64,000 bases of DNA from JACCTU01 sp963769665 (GCA_963769665.1 CAVYMQ010000003.1:992001-1056000); one strand, 5' to 3'; shown: positions 43,411 to 52,870, counted from the first letter of the stretch. Translations and numbers: made by a program. The notes: generated by a model from the sequence alone, not told the origin.

Positions 43411-43589
43411 CTTGGCGCGCTACGGCGCGACGCGAACGCCCGCCACGAGATCGCGCGGATCGTGTCGAGCGGGCGGTCGTGCCCGAAGTTGTGCCAGAGG
43501 CCGAGCGACACTGCGGGAAGCTGGAGGCCGCTGCGCCCGCAACGGTTGTAGGTCATCCGCTCGTAGCGATCGGCGGCCGGGACGTGCAT
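43411..43589 (-). pseudogene. truncated aldo/keto reductase (YghZ type)
   Basis: From ATG 43589 the minus strand reads MHVPAADRYERMTYNRCGRS and GLQLPAVSLGLWHNFGHDRP, then LDTIRAI, which is the N-terminus of L-glyceraldehyde-3-phosphate reductase-type aldo/keto reductases. The catalytic DxxxxY-K region never appears; after about 50 residues the frame leaves homology and ends in the neighbour's terminator. Roughly 85% of the gene is missing. Confidence 0.65.
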
Positions 43590-43617
43590 GTGCGCCGAAC
43601 CATACGCCCGGCGTCCG

Positions 43618-43623
43618 TAGACT
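43618..43623 (+). promoter_or_regulatory. -10 box TAGACT
   Basis: TAGACT ends seven bases before GTG 43631, fitting leaderless transcription of the HerA-like gene. Confidence 0.4.
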
Positions 43624-43630
43624 CGGCCTT

Positions 43631-45097
43631 GTGAGTTCCCCTCTCGAGCAACAAACGGCCGAGTTTCGGGAGTTGCGGCAGAAGATCGAGGAGTCGATCC
43701 TCCCGCTGTCGACGTCGGTGGACGGCAGGCGCTTCGAGCTGCAGGCATCGCTGCACGGGCTCGAGCTCCAGGTCGGCGGTTACGTCGTGCTCGAAAGCGA
43801 CGACGGACGCCGGCTCGGCCAGATCGTGGCGCTCGAGCTCGCTCGAGTCGATGGCTCCGAGGTGACGAGCGGCGACGGTGGGCTGCGGACGCGGATGGTG
43901 CTCCGCTCCGCCAAGGGTGAGGGCGTCGTCCTCAACGGCGACGGCAAGCCGTTCCACGATGCGCTCGCACGGGCAGCTGAGCCCGCCGAGGTGGCCGAGT
44001 GGCTGGCGACGATTCGGCCGGCGCGAGCGACACTGCCGATCGGCGAACTGCTGCTGGCACCCGGCGTGCCTGCGGCGCTCGACGCCGGCGGCTTCGACCG
44101 CCACACGTTTCTGTGCGGCCAGTCGGGCTCCGGGAAGACGTACTCGCTCGGGCTCGTGCTGGAGCGGCTGCTCGTGGAGACCGACCTTCGCCTCATCATC
44201 CTCGATCCGAACTCCGACTACGTCAGGCTCGGCGAGCAACGGACAGCGGCCGACGCGGCACTCGCTGCCGGCTACGCCGACGCTGCGAAAGGTGTCGTCG
44301 TGCGGCGTGCCGGCGAGGGCCTTCACGTCCGACTCGACCAGCTCGACCCAAACGCCCGTGCGGCCGCACTTGCGCTCGATCCGGTGGCCGATCGCGAGGA
44401 GTTCGCGCTCGTCGACCAGTTGCTCGGCGAAGGCATCACCTTCGAAGAGCTGGCGTCGTCGGACGAGCCGCACGCGCGGGCGCTTCGGCTCAGAGCGGAG
44501 AACCTCGGCGTGCCGAGCTGGCAGCTGTGGGCGCGCGGCAGGGAAGGGTCGCTCGTCGACGACATCGAGCGACGCGACGCGCGCTGTCTCGTGGTCGACC
44601 TCGGCTCCCTGTCGACGCGCGAGGAGCAGGCCGTCGCCGCGGAGGCAGTGCTCGCAACGCTCTGGCGGCGCCGCGCCGACCGCGAGCCGGTGCTCATCGT
44701 GATCGACGAGGCGCACAACGTCTGCCCGCAGACGGCGGACGACCCCATCACGTCGCTCGTCGCCGAGCATGCAGTTCGGATCGCCGCCGAGGGGCGCAAG
44801 TTCGGTCTCTACCTGCTCGTCTCGACGCAACGACCGCAGAAGGTGCACGAGAACGTCCTCAGCCAGTGCGACAACCTCATGGTGATGCGGATGAACTCGC
44901 TCGCGGACCTCGGCTTCGTCGGCGACGTGTTCTCGTTCGTTCCGCCGAGCCTGCTCGAGCGCGCGACGGCTTTTCGTCAGGGCGAAGCGCTCGTCGCGGG
45001 CAAGATCGCGTCACATCCGTCGTTCGTTCGCTTCGGCGCGCGCGTCGCCGAGGAGGGCGGCTCGGACATCCCCGCCGACTGGGCCCGGCCCACCTAG
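43631..45097 (+). CDS. HerA/FtsK-like ATPase (DUF87)
   Basis: The product (488 residues, GTG start) has an N-terminal HAS-barrel-like segment (about 40-110: GGYVVLESDDGRRLGQIVAL), Walker A FLCGQSGSGKTYSLGLVLER, a hydrophobic Walker B LIVIDEAHNVCPQ and the sensor VSTQRPQKVHENVLSQCDN. This is a HerA-type DNA translocase ATPase. HerA often pairs with the NurA nuclease; no NurA gene is adjacent. The Walker B Glu and the C-terminal Gln-Arg sensor are intact. The last four bases overlap the convergent DUF4126 gene. Confidence 0.88.
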   Translation: MSSPLEQQTAEFRELRQKIEESILPLSTSVDGRRFELQASLHGLELQVGGYVVLESDDGRRLGQIVALELARVDGSEVTSGDGGLRTRMVLRSAKGEGVVLNGDGKPFHDALARAAEPAEVAEWLATIRPARATLPIGELLLAPGVPAALDAGGFDRHTFLCGQSGSGKTYSLGLVLERLLVETDLRLIILDPNSDYVRLGEQRTAADAALAAGYADAAKGVVVRRAGEGLHVRLDQLDPNARAAALALDPVADREEFALVDQLLGEGITFEELASSDEPHARALRLRAENLGVPSWQLWARGREGSLVDDIERRDARCLVVDLGSLSTREEQAVAAEAVLATLWRRRADREPVLIVIDEAHNVCPQTADDPITSLVAEHAVRIAAEGRKFGLYLLVSTQRPQKVHENVLSQCDNLMVMRMNSLADLGFVGDVFSFVPPSLLERATAFRQGEALVAGKIASHPSFVRFGARVAEEGGSDIPADWARPT

Positions 45098-45672
45098 AGC
45101 GAGCGCCGCCGACGCCGTCGAGAGAGGCTTCGCGCGGCGAGGTAGACGAGCAGAAGCGCTAGGAGAAAGCCGAGGATCGGCGCTGCGATGGCGAGGACGG
45201 ACACGCCGAGCGCACCGCCGGCCTCGGTGGTGGACACTGCCGGGTTGGCGAGACCGCCCGTCGTCGCAGTCGAGGTCAGCCGCGTTGCCCCGGTGAACAC
45301 GTGGATCGTGCCGGCGATCCCGCCGCCGGCGATGATCGCGAGCGACCACTTGAGCCACGGGCTCATCTCCACGATCGAGGAGGCCGTCAGGACGGTGCCT
45401 GCCACCGCCGCGGCCGGTGCCGCCAGAGCGTCGAGCACGTTGTCGAGGAACGGGATCAGGTACGCAGCGATCTCAACCGCTGCAGCGACCGCGAAGCCGA
45501 CGAGCGCAGGTGTCGTCCCGATCCAGTCGAACCCCGACGCGAGCTCGAGATGACCGGTCATCGAGGTGGCGCTCGCCACGAGCAGTGGAATGAAGATCCG
45601 CAGCCCCGCCGCCGCGCTCAGGCCGAGGCCGACGAAGACGCCGAAGGCGGTATCGGTGCTCGTGAAGTCGAT
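45094..45672 (-). CDS. DUF4126 membrane protein, apparent AUC start
   Basis: DUF4126 proteins open with a helix like TDTAFGVFVGLGLSAAAGLR then IFIPLLVASATSMTGHLELA. That helix is encoded here upstream of the first ATG (45579). The only start-like position in front of it is ATC at 45672-45670, preceded by a perfect AGGAGG (45684-45679) at six bases. I therefore extend the gene to 45672 (192 residues) and flag the AUC start; a sequencing error or mutation from ATG is possible. The protein has about five helices and an Arg-rich C-terminus. It is 10 bases downstream of the ClC gene. Function unknown. Confidence 0.75.
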   Translation of the reverse strand: MDFTSTDTAFGVFVGLGLSAAAGLRIFIPLLVASATSMTGHLELASGFDWIGTTPALVGFAVAAAVEIAAYLIPFLDNVLDALAAPAAAVAGTVLTASSIVEMSPWLKWSLAIIAGGGIAGTIHVFTGATRLTSTATTGGLANPAVSTTEAGGALGVSVLAIAAPILGFLLALLLVYLAARSLSRRRRRRSL

Positions 45673-45682
45673 GGCAGGCCTC

Positions 45683-46969
45683 CTAGAGCGAGCGTCGCAG
45701 CGGGTACTGCTCGTCGATCGCGGCCATCGTCAACCAGGCCGCCACGGCCGCAAGTGAAGCTGCAGGGACGGCGTCGAGGCCGGCCGTGCCGGCGAGGAGC
45801 GCGGCGAACAGGACCGATGCAAAGAGCAGGCGCGTCATCGCCACAGTGCCTGCCGCCGCACCGACCGCGACCGCGAGCGTCGGTGACACGTCGAACGCGA
45901 TCGCCGCGAGCGTCGTGAGCGCGATCCCGAGGAAGATCGCCGGGAAGACCGCGCCGCCCCGGAAGCCGCAGCCGAGACAGACGGCGAACGCGAGCGCCTT
46001 CGCCGCGATCAGCACCAGGACGACTCGGCTCGAATCCTCAGCGACGAGGCCCGGAATCGACGCCTGACCGGAGAACAGCACGTCCTGCGAGTTCGCACCG
46101 AGCCCGTCGGCCAGGAGCGCCAGGGCACCGGCGGCGAGGCCGCCGCCGACGAGCAGCACCGGCGTTCCGAGCCGCGCCCGTCCAGGCCCGGCGACCCCGG
46201 ACGCAACGCGTCGAACGACCTCGATCAGGAGCGCGACCACAACCCCCGCGCCCACTGCGATCACGAGGTCGCGGAGATGCGCTCCCTCGTAGGGGGGAAG
46301 CCCTGGAACCGACAGTGCGGCCGCCTCGATCCCGCCCCAGTCCCCCAGCCCGACGAAGATCAGATAACCGAGCGAGGCGGCGACGAGGCCGGGGATGAGA
46401 AACGGAATGACCGCGGCGCCGAGACCGACGCCGGCCTCGAGCAGCAACATCCCGGCGACGAGCGGCCCGCCAAAGATGGACGAGATCGCCGAGAACGAGC
46501 CCGCGGTCGAGAGCACCTTGCCGTCGCGCGGGTCGGCGCGTGCGAGCGACGCGACCGCGACACCGACGACCGAACCGAGGGCGATCAGCGGAGCTTCAGG
46601 ACCGAGAACCGCGCCGAACGCGAGCGTGCCGAGCGCTGCGAGCGCGACGCCCGGCGCATGCGAAAGCGGCGTCGGCTCCACGCTGATTCCGCCGAGCGGC
46701 CCGTGGCCCCCGTCGCCCGGGAGGAGCGTGCGCGCCAGCAGGACGACGCACGCGCCGGCGGCCGGCAGCCCGAGCACGAGATACCAGGGTGGGCCGGACG
46801 CGTCGAGACGTTCGGGAAGGTCGTGCCACAGCCAGTGCTGGAGCTCGTGAACGGCGGCGAGGAACAGCGCGGCGAAGAGTGCGGCAGGGACACCGATGAC
46901 GGCGCCGAGCGCGATGAGGTGAAGGGCACGCCGCCTCGTAACGGTCTGGTTTGACTCGGTCGCGCTCAC
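45683..46969 (-). CDS. ClC-family chloride channel/antiporter
   Basis: The product (428 residues, GTG 46969 overlapping the cupin stop as GTGA) has about 10 membrane helices. Family signatures: GDGGHGPLGGISVEP at the first filter region, LAFGAVLGPEAPLIALGSVV (a variant of G-x-E-G-P with GPEAP), and GCGFRGGAVFPAIFLGIALT. The gating Glu is displaced relative to classic GREGP, so it belongs to a divergent branch. Transport of chloride or another anion is likely. Confidence 0.85.
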   Translation of the reverse strand: MSATESNQTVTRRRALHLIALGAVIGVPAALFAALFLAAVHELQHWLWHDLPERLDASGPPWYLVLGLPAAGACVVLLARTLLPGDGGHGPLGGISVEPTPLSHAPGVALAALGTLAFGAVLGPEAPLIALGSVVGVAVASLARADPRDGKVLSTAGSFSAISSIFGGPLVAGMLLLEAGVGLGAAVIPFLIPGLVAASLGYLIFVGLGDWGGIEAAALSVPGLPPYEGAHLRDLVIAVGAGVVVALLIEVVRRVASGVAGPGRARLGTPVLLVGGGLAAGALALLADGLGANSQDVLFSGQASIPGLVAEDSSRVVLVLIAAKALAFAVCLGCGFRGGAVFPAIFLGIALTTLAAIAFDVSPTLAVAVGAAAGTVAMTRLLFASVLFAALLAGTAGLDAVPAASLAAVAAWLTMAAIDEQYPLRRSL

Positions 46970-47706
46970 GCGCGCACCGTATCGTCCTCGCCGACGCCGC
47001 AACTCGGCGTGTGGACGTCGAGGTAGCGCACGACGCGGTCGTCGGGAACGGCGAACGTGTGCGGCACACCCGGCGGCACCTGCACCCACGACCCCGCCTC
47101 CGCTCGAAGCTCGCGGCCCTCGATGGTGAACGTCAGCTCTCCATCGAGCACGTAAAACGACTCGACGTGGCGGCGATGAAGGTGCGGCGGCGGCGACGGG
47201 CTGCCGGGGTCACTCCTGACCTCCGAGATGCCGATCTCCTCGACGTCGGCGAGCTGTGCGACGCCGACGACCGCCTCCGCGGGCGGACGTCCGCCGTCCG
47301 GCGGCGGAGGGTGCTGGTCGAACGAGACGGTGCGTCCGTCGCGCAACCCACGCAAGTAGTCGGCGAAGCCCAGGCCGGGCGCGTGGAAGTTGAGGTAGCG
47401 CAGCTCCGCGTCGCTTGCGTTCCGGAAGCCGTGCACGACGAGCGGCGGAACGCGCGCGAGCGTCCCCGCCGGCACGATGACGCGCTCGTCCTCGATGCCG
47501 AGCCCGACCGTCAGCTCGCCCTCGAGCACGTAGAAGAGATCGGTGTGCAGGCGGTGGACGTGCAGGTCTGCGCCGTCGCGGTGCGGGCCGAAGCGCGACC
47601 ACGTCGCGTGCAGCGTCTCGTGCTCGGAGAGGATCTCGACGCGCCGGTCCGACGAGTCGCCGACGACCTCGCCGCCGCCGAACGGCACCAGGACTGGCTC
47701 GTTCAC
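46966..47706 (-). CDS. bicupin protein
   Basis: The product (246 residues, GTG 47706) has two cupin barrels. Cupin 1: DLHVHRLHTDLFYVLEGELT and PPLVVHGFRNAS. Cupin 2: PPPHLHRRHVESFYVLDGEL and PPGVPHTFAVP. Each keeps the H-x-H, E and H metal ligands. Probably a dioxygenase or isomerase of small molecules. It is coupled to the ClC gene downstream. Confidence 0.85.
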   Translation of the reverse strand: MNEPVLVPFGGGEVVGDSSDRRVEILSEHETLHATWSRFGPHRDGADLHVHRLHTDLFYVLEGELTVGLGIEDERVIVPAGTLARVPPLVVHGFRNASDAELRYLNFHAPGLGFADYLRGLRDGRTVSFDQHPPPPDGGRPPAEAVVGVAQLADVEEIGISEVRSDPGSPSPPPHLHRRHVESFYVLDGELTFTIEGRELRAEAGSWVQVPPGVPHTFAVPDDRVVRYLDVHTPSCGVGEDDTVRA

Positions 47707-47836
47707 GAGATCGGAGTATGCGGGCCTGCCGGTGATAGTGTCGAAGCAGCTTCGTTCAAACCTTGAGCGGGGTGGGAACCCCAGGCCACAGCCCCCGGCC
47801 GCATCGTGCGTTGCGAGACCGAAGGAGGCTGCAAGC

Positions 47837-50053
47837 GTGTCCATCTCAACCGAAGGTCTCGCTCGAGCCTGCGCAACCCATCCGAAGCGCACGTTGTTCG
47901 CGTGGCTTGTCGCGGTCTTCGTCTCCTTCGTAGTGATCGCGCTTCTGCTCGGCGACGCGCTGACGAGCGAAGGCGACGTCACGAGCAACCCCGACTCGAA
48001 GCAGGCATCGGCGCTCATCCACGAGAGCTTCCCGCCCGAGCCGACTCCGAGCGAGATCGTGGTCGTGCGCTCGGAGCGCTACACGGTCGACGATCCCGCG
48101 TTCCGGGCGAAGGTGCAGGCGCTCGGCGAGCGCGGGGAGGAGCTCGGCGTCGTCGCGGAAGCGCAGAGCTACTACGCCTCGGACGACGAGTCGCTCGTCT
48201 CGAAGGACCGCCACGCGACGATGGTGCTGCTCGTGATGCAAAGCGACGACATCGTTCCGCTGACCGACCTGGTGACGTCGGAGAACGGACGAGACGGCTT
48301 CCAGGTTGCGATCACCGGCTCTCTGACCGCCGACGCCGACTTCGAGAAGCTCTCGGAAGAAGACCTGCAAAAGGGCGAGCTGTTCATCGGGTTGCCTGCC
48401 GCGCTGATCATCCTCGTGCTCGTGTTCGGGGCCGTCGTCGCAGGTCTCGTCCCGGTTGTGCTCGGGCTGCTGTCGATCGTGATCGCAGTTGCGTTGACCG
48501 CGCTCGTCGGCCAGTTTTTCGAGGTCTCGTTCTTCGTCGTGAACATGATCTCGGCGATGGGGCTCGCTCTCGGGATCGACTACTCGCTGTTCATCCTTTC
48601 GCGCTACCGCGAGGAGCGCGGACGCGGGCTCGAGAAGATCGACGCGATCGTCGCGTCCGGCGCGACGGCGAGCCGGGCCGTTCTGTTCAGCGGTATTGCG
48701 TTCGTGCTCGCGATGTTCGGGATGGTGCTCGTGCCCGACACGATCCTGCGGAGCCTCGCGCTCGGCGCGATCCTCGTCGGGATCGTCTCGGTGCTTGCGG
48801 CGCTGACGTTGCTGCCTGCGGTGCTGAGCCTGCTCGGCGACCGGGTGAACGCGCTGAAGATCCCGGTGATCGGGCGCAGGGCGATCAACAGCGCCGGCTC
48901 GGAAGGCCGTTTCTGGACCGCGATCGTCAGCGCGGTCATGCGCAGGCCGCTCGCGAGCCTCGTCGCGGCGACGACACTCCTGCTCGCGTTCGCGCTTCCC
49001 GTGCTCGCCATCGACACGGGGTTCTCGGGGCTCAGCACGCTGCCCGATCGCTTCCCGTCGAAGCAGGGCTTCGTCGCGCTGAACCGCGACTTCCCGGGCA
49101 CCGGTGTCGACCCGGCCCAGATCGTGATCCAGGGCGACGTGTCCTCCGCGCCGGTCGAGTCGGCGATCGGAGAGCTCAAGGCGAGCCTCGCCGACGAGCC
49201 GGCGTTCGGAGCGGCGACTCAGGTCGAGTCTGAAGGCGGTGACGTCGTCCTGATCTCCGTGCCCGTTGCGGGCGACGCCGACGGGCCCGAGGCCACGAGC
49301 GCGATCCGCCACCTCCGCGCCGACCTCATCCCGGAAGCGTTCGGAGAGCTCGAGACGACCGTGCTCGTCGGAGGAACGACCGCCGAAGACGTCGACTACT
49401 TCGCGATCGTCGGCAACTGGCTCCCGCTCGTCTTCGCCTTCGTCCTCGGTCTCAGCTTCATCCTGCTCACGATCGCGTTTCGCTCGATCGTGATCCCGGC
49501 CGTCGCGATCGCGCTCAACCTCCTCTCGGTGGGAGCGGCGTACGGCCTGCTCGTGCTGGTCTTCCAGAAGGGCATCGGCAACGACATCTTCGGCTTCCAA
49601 CAGGTCGACACGATCGAGGCCTGGGTGCCGCTCTTCCTCTTCTCCGTCCTCTTCGGCCTCTCGATGGATTATCAGGTGTTCCTGCTGAGTCGGATCAAGG
49701 AGCGCTACGCGCAGACCGGTGACACGGCGGGCTCCGTCGCGTTCGGCGTCACCTCGACCGCGCGTCTGATCACCGGCGCTGCGCTGATCATCATCGCCGT
49801 CTTCGGCGGCTTCGCGGCCGGCGACCTGGTCATGTTCCAGCAGATGGGCTTCGGAGTCGCGGTGGCCCTCCTCATCGACGCCACGATCGTTCGCACCGTG
49901 CTCGTGCCCGCGAGCATGAAGCTCCTCGGCGACTGGAACTGGTACCTCCCGTCGTGGCTGAGCTGGATTCCCGAGGTGCACGTCGAGGGACACGCGGCAG
50001 AGGAACCGGCCGTCAAGCGGCCGGACAAGCCCGCGGTAGCGCCGACGGCGTAG
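47837..50053 (+). CDS. MMPL-family RND transporter
   Basis: The product (738 residues, GTG 47837 with AAGGAGG eight bases upstream) has the MMPL layout: helix 1 (LFAWLVAVFVSFVVIALLLG), a periplasmic loop, five helices including NMISAMGLALGIDYSLFILS (the proton-relay Asp-Tyr pair), then the repeat after residue about 390 with FSVLFGLSMDYQVFLLSRIK. It exports lipids or other hydrophobic compounds. Two internal repeats and about 12 helices agree with full length. The 130-base leader holds a short GGGG-TGGGAA-CCCC stem, unexplained. Confidence 0.92.
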   Translation: MSISTEGLARACATHPKRTLFAWLVAVFVSFVVIALLLGDALTSEGDVTSNPDSKQASALIHESFPPEPTPSEIVVVRSERYTVDDPAFRAKVQALGERGEELGVVAEAQSYYASDDESLVSKDRHATMVLLVMQSDDIVPLTDLVTSENGRDGFQVAITGSLTADADFEKLSEEDLQKGELFIGLPAALIILVLVFGAVVAGLVPVVLGLLSIVIAVALTALVGQFFEVSFFVVNMISAMGLALGIDYSLFILSRYREERGRGLEKIDAIVASGATASRAVLFSGIAFVLAMFGMVLVPDTILRSLALGAILVGIVSVLAALTLLPAVLSLLGDRVNALKIPVIGRRAINSAGSEGRFWTAIVSAVMRRPLASLVAATTLLLAFALPVLAIDTGFSGLSTLPDRFPSKQGFVALNRDFPGTGVDPAQIVIQGDVSSAPVESAIGELKASLADEPAFGAATQVESEGGDVVLISVPVAGDADGPEATSAIRHLRADLIPEAFGELETTVLVGGTTAEDVDYFAIVGNWLPLVFAFVLGLSFILLTIAFRSIVIPAVAIALNLLSVGAAYGLLVLVFQKGIGNDIFGFQQVDTIEAWVPLFLFSVLFGLSMDYQVFLLSRIKERYAQTGDTAGSVAFGVTSTARLITGAALIIIAVFGGFAAGDLVMFQQMGFGVAVALLIDATIVRTVLVPASMKLLGDWNWYLPSWLSWIPEVHVEGHAAEEPAVKRPDKPAVAPTA

Positions 50054-50101
50054 GAGCGCTGACCTCGTCGGAGCGGCGACGGATAATGGCGGATCGGCCG
50101 T

Positions 50102-51409
50102 GTGTGGAAGCCCGTGCTCTTCGCCGCAGCTCTCCTGCTGGCGGCTTTCTTCCTGGTCGTCTACCGCCAGGTGCTCTACACCGTGCAGAAGCCGAGTTGG
50201 CCGCCGTCGCCGGACGCGATCACGTCCGCTGGTGCGCGGGCGGCGACTGAAGAGTTCGCGGACCGCTCCCGGCCGCGCGTCGCGGACGTCGGCCTGGACT
50301 ACGCGTGGTCGACCGCGGCCACGATCGAGCCACACGTCGAAGGCCGCGAGTTCTTCCCGCGGATCTTCGCCGACGTCCGCGCCGCCAGCACGTCCGTCCA
50401 CATCCTCATGTTCGGTTGGCGCGAGGGGGACGTCGGCACGGACATGGCCGACCTGCTCGTGCAGAAGCTCGGACAGGGAGTCGAGGTGCGAGTCATCGTC
50501 GACGGCTACGGCAGCCGCCCGTTCGGGGAGGCCAAGCCGATGTTCACGCGGCTCGCGCAGGCCGGAGCACAGATCGTCGTCAACGACATCTTTCCCTGGG
50601 ACGAGGACGGCCTGTGGCCCGACCAGCGGCAGATCGACTGGCGCCAGGACGAGATCGGCCGCGCCGACCACCGCAAGCTCTACGTGATCGACGGGAACGT
50701 GTCGTGGACGGGCGGCGCCGGCCTCGAGGACCACTTCGAGACCGGCGGCTTCCACGACGTGATGGTGCGCGTCACCGGCGACGTCGTCCGGCAGGCGCAG
50801 GCGATCTTCCTGACGAGCTTCCGCAGTCACGGAGGTCCGCTGCCCGACGACCTCGCGCGTTACTTCCCGGCCCAGCCGGAGGCAGGGAACACGCCGACGG
50901 CGGTCGTTCAGGTGGTGCCGGGCGGGTTCATGTCGGCGACCCAGGCCATCCGCGAGCAGATCGACGGCGCGCAGCGCCGACTGGACATCATGAATCCGTA
51001 TCTGTCCGACAAGGACATGATCGAACGCATTCTCGCGGCGGCGCGTCGCGGCGTGAAGGTGCGCGTCGTGGTGTCGGAGAAGTCGAACAACGAGCCCGCA
51101 GCACAGGCGCTCAAGCACCGCTACGGCGACCTGCTCGCGGCGGGCGTCGACCTCAGGGAGTACCCCGGCGCGGTGGTGCACGCGAAGGTCGTCGTTGCGG
51201 ACGACGTCGTCAGCTTCGGAACCGTCAACTTCGACTCGTGGGCGCTCTACCGCAACGCGGAGGTTGCGATGATCGCTCGCAGCGCGGCCGCGGCCGACCT
51301 CTTCGAGGAGCGTCTGTTCGAGCCGGACGTCGCTCGCTCCAAACGCGCGCAGCCGCCCGATGCCACCGTGAAGCCGTGGCTGTGGGACAAGCTCGCCTAC
51401 TTCCTGTGA
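50102..51409 (+). CDS. phospholipase D-superfamily protein (cardiolipin synthase-like)
   Basis: The product (435 residues, GTG) has an N-terminal membrane helix (VLFAAALLLAAFFLVVY) and two PLD domains with HKD-type motifs: GRADHRKLYVIDGNVSWTGG and GAVVHAKVVVADDVVSFGTV. Both His, Lys and Asp residues are present in order. It probably makes cardiolipin or transphosphatidylates at the membrane. It follows the MMPL gene by 48 bases and may be cotranscribed. Confidence 0.88.
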   Translation: MWKPVLFAAALLLAAFFLVVYRQVLYTVQKPSWPPSPDAITSAGARAATEEFADRSRPRVADVGLDYAWSTAATIEPHVEGREFFPRIFADVRAASTSVHILMFGWREGDVGTDMADLLVQKLGQGVEVRVIVDGYGSRPFGEAKPMFTRLAQAGAQIVVNDIFPWDEDGLWPDQRQIDWRQDEIGRADHRKLYVIDGNVSWTGGAGLEDHFETGGFHDVMVRVTGDVVRQAQAIFLTSFRSHGGPLPDDLARYFPAQPEAGNTPTAVVQVVPGGFMSATQAIREQIDGAQRRLDIMNPYLSDKDMIERILAAARRGVKVRVVVSEKSNNEPAAQALKHRYGDLLAAGVDLREYPGAVVHAKVVVADDVVSFGTVNFDSWALYRNAEVAMIARSAAAADLFEERLFEPDVARSKRAQPPDATVKPWLWDKLAYFL

Positions 51410-51774
51410 ACTCGCTGCACGGCCACGAGGAGGGCGGCGGCGGCGAGTGTCAGGGCGGCGAGGATCGTCAGCCACAGCCCCGAGCCCGTTGACCCGCCGA
51501 GCACGTCCCGGTTGTCGAGGAGCCCTTCGACCGCCGTCCAGAAGATCACGACGGCAGCACCGAGCACTGCCGCGACGCCGAGCCAGGAGCCTCGCGACAG
51601 CGCGCGGACTGCGCCGAGGGCGACAAAGGCAAAGATCACGACGAGCCAGCCGTTGTTCGGGCCTTGCGTGCCGTTCAGCGACACAGGCCCACTGCTCGTC
51701 CAGGTCGAGAAGACGCCGACGAGCGCGGCGACCACGCCACCGGCGGCGATGAGCGATAAGCGCTCGGTCGTCAC
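51397..51774 (-). CDS. small membrane protein of unknown function
   Basis: The product (125 residues) has four hydrophobic segments (LIAAGGVVAALVGVFSTW, NGWLVVIFAFVALGAV, LGVAAVLGAAVVIFWTAV, LTILAALTLAAAALLVAV) and an outside loop SSGPVSLNGTQGPNNG. No family recognised. It overlaps the 3' end of the convergent phospholipase gene by 13 bases and is divergent from the asparaginase gene. Confidence 0.65.
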   Translation of the reverse strand: MTTERLSLIAAGGVVAALVGVFSTWTSSGPVSLNGTQGPNNGWLVVIFAFVALGAVRALSRGSWLGVAAVLGAAVVIFWTAVEGLLDNRDVLGGSTGSGLWLTILAALTLAAAALLVAVQRVHRK

Positions 51775-51802
51775 GTCGTGGGTGATTCCACCTCCGACAG
51801 CG

Positions 51803-51808
51803 TAACGT
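51803..51808 (+). promoter_or_regulatory. -10 box TAACGT
   Basis: TAACGT ends seven bases before GTG 51816 and fits leaderless transcription of the asparaginase gene. Confidence 0.45.
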
Positions 51809-51815
51809 CCCCTCG

Positions 51816-52868
51816 GTGAGCGAAGTCGAGGTTCTCGGTCGGCTCGGACCAGACGGTCCCGCCGTGTTCGTTCTGTACACGGGCGGCACTTTCGGCATGG
51901 CTCCGGGCCCTGACGGTTCTCTCGTCCCGCTCGACCTGCGCGAGCTCGGAGCCCACCTGCCGATCATCCGTCAGCTGCCGGTCGCGCTCACCGTGGCGAC
52001 GTTCCCCGACCCGCTCGACTCGTCCGCAATGGACACCTCGGACTGGCTCGACATCGCCGACGCGATCATTGACCATGCGCCCGGGCATGCCGGGGTGGTC
52101 GTGCTCCACGGCACCGACACGATGGCCTACACGGCGTCCGCGCTCAGTTTCTTGCTCGAAGGCATCGACATCCCGATCGTGTTGACGGGTGCGCAACGCT
52201 CGGTCACCGAGCTACGTTCGGACGGCCGCGAGAACCTGGTGACCGCCCTGGCGATCGCGGCCGGGCACCTGCGCGGAGCGCCACTCGTGCCAGAGGTGAC
52301 GATTTTCTTCGCCGATGTCCTCCTCCGCGGCAACCGTGCGGTGAAGGTCCACGCAGACAGCTACCGCGGCTTCGCGTCTCCGAATTACCCGCCGCTCGCG
52401 ACCGCCGGCGTCTCGATCGATTTCGACTCGGCCCTGATCCGGGCGCCGGGCGAGGGCCCGATTCGGCGCGAAGGCGGGATCACCGAAGCCGTGACGGGGT
52501 TGCGGCTCCATCCCGGGATCGACGGGCACGTCGTCGATGCGGTGCTCGCGCGGCCCGGTCTGCGCGGCCTCGTGCTCGAGGCGTACGGCGCGGGGAACGG
52601 CCCGACCGAAGGCTGGTTCCTCGATCCGCTGCGCGCCGCCGTCGATCGCGGCGTCACCGTCGTGATCACCACCCAGTGCCGCGCCGGCGGCGTTGCCGAC
52701 GGTCTCTACGCCGGCGGTTCTGCGCTTCTAGCCGCAGGTGCGGTCCCAGGGGGCGACATGACGTTCGAGGCCGCCCTGACGAAGCTCATGGTCCTCGCGG
52801 ACCGTCACGGTCCCGACGAGGTGCGCCGGTTGATGCAGGAGGACCTGGTCGGCGAACTGAGCGTCTGA
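51816..52868 (+). CDS. L-asparaginase / asparaginase-like amidohydrolase
   Basis: The product (350 residues) has the two catalytic Thr blocks: AVFVLYTGGTFGMAPGPDG at the N-terminus and VVVLHGTDTMAYTASALSFL in the middle, followed by LTGAQRSVTELRSDGREN. No signal peptide, so it is the cytoplasmic type I enzyme hydrolysing asparagine to aspartate and ammonia. Its stop lies three bases from the left repeat of the tRNA-Asp island, so this gene is the ancestral neighbour of the tRNA. Confidence 0.92.
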   Translation: MSEVEVLGRLGPDGPAVFVLYTGGTFGMAPGPDGSLVPLDLRELGAHLPIIRQLPVALTVATFPDPLDSSAMDTSDWLDIADAIIDHAPGHAGVVVLHGTDTMAYTASALSFLLEGIDIPIVLTGAQRSVTELRSDGRENLVTALAIAAGHLRGAPLVPEVTIFFADVLLRGNRAVKVHADSYRGFASPNYPPLATAGVSIDFDSALIRAPGEGPIRREGGITEAVTGLRLHPGIDGHVVDAVLARPGLRGLVLEAYGAGNGPTEGWFLDPLRAAVDRGVTVVITTQCRAGGVADGLYAGGSALLAAGAVPGGDMTFEAALTKLMVLADRHGPDEVRRLMQEDLVGELSV

Positions 52869-52870
52869 AC

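Noticed and set aside
47707..47836. Riboswitch in the MMPL leader
   Set aside because: Only one short GGGG/CCCC stem is visible and no known riboswitch consensus could be matched.
47846..51967. Minus-strand open frame of over 1300 codons opposite the MMPL and phospholipase genes
   Set aside because: Low-complexity charged composition, no family features, antisense to two well-supported genes.
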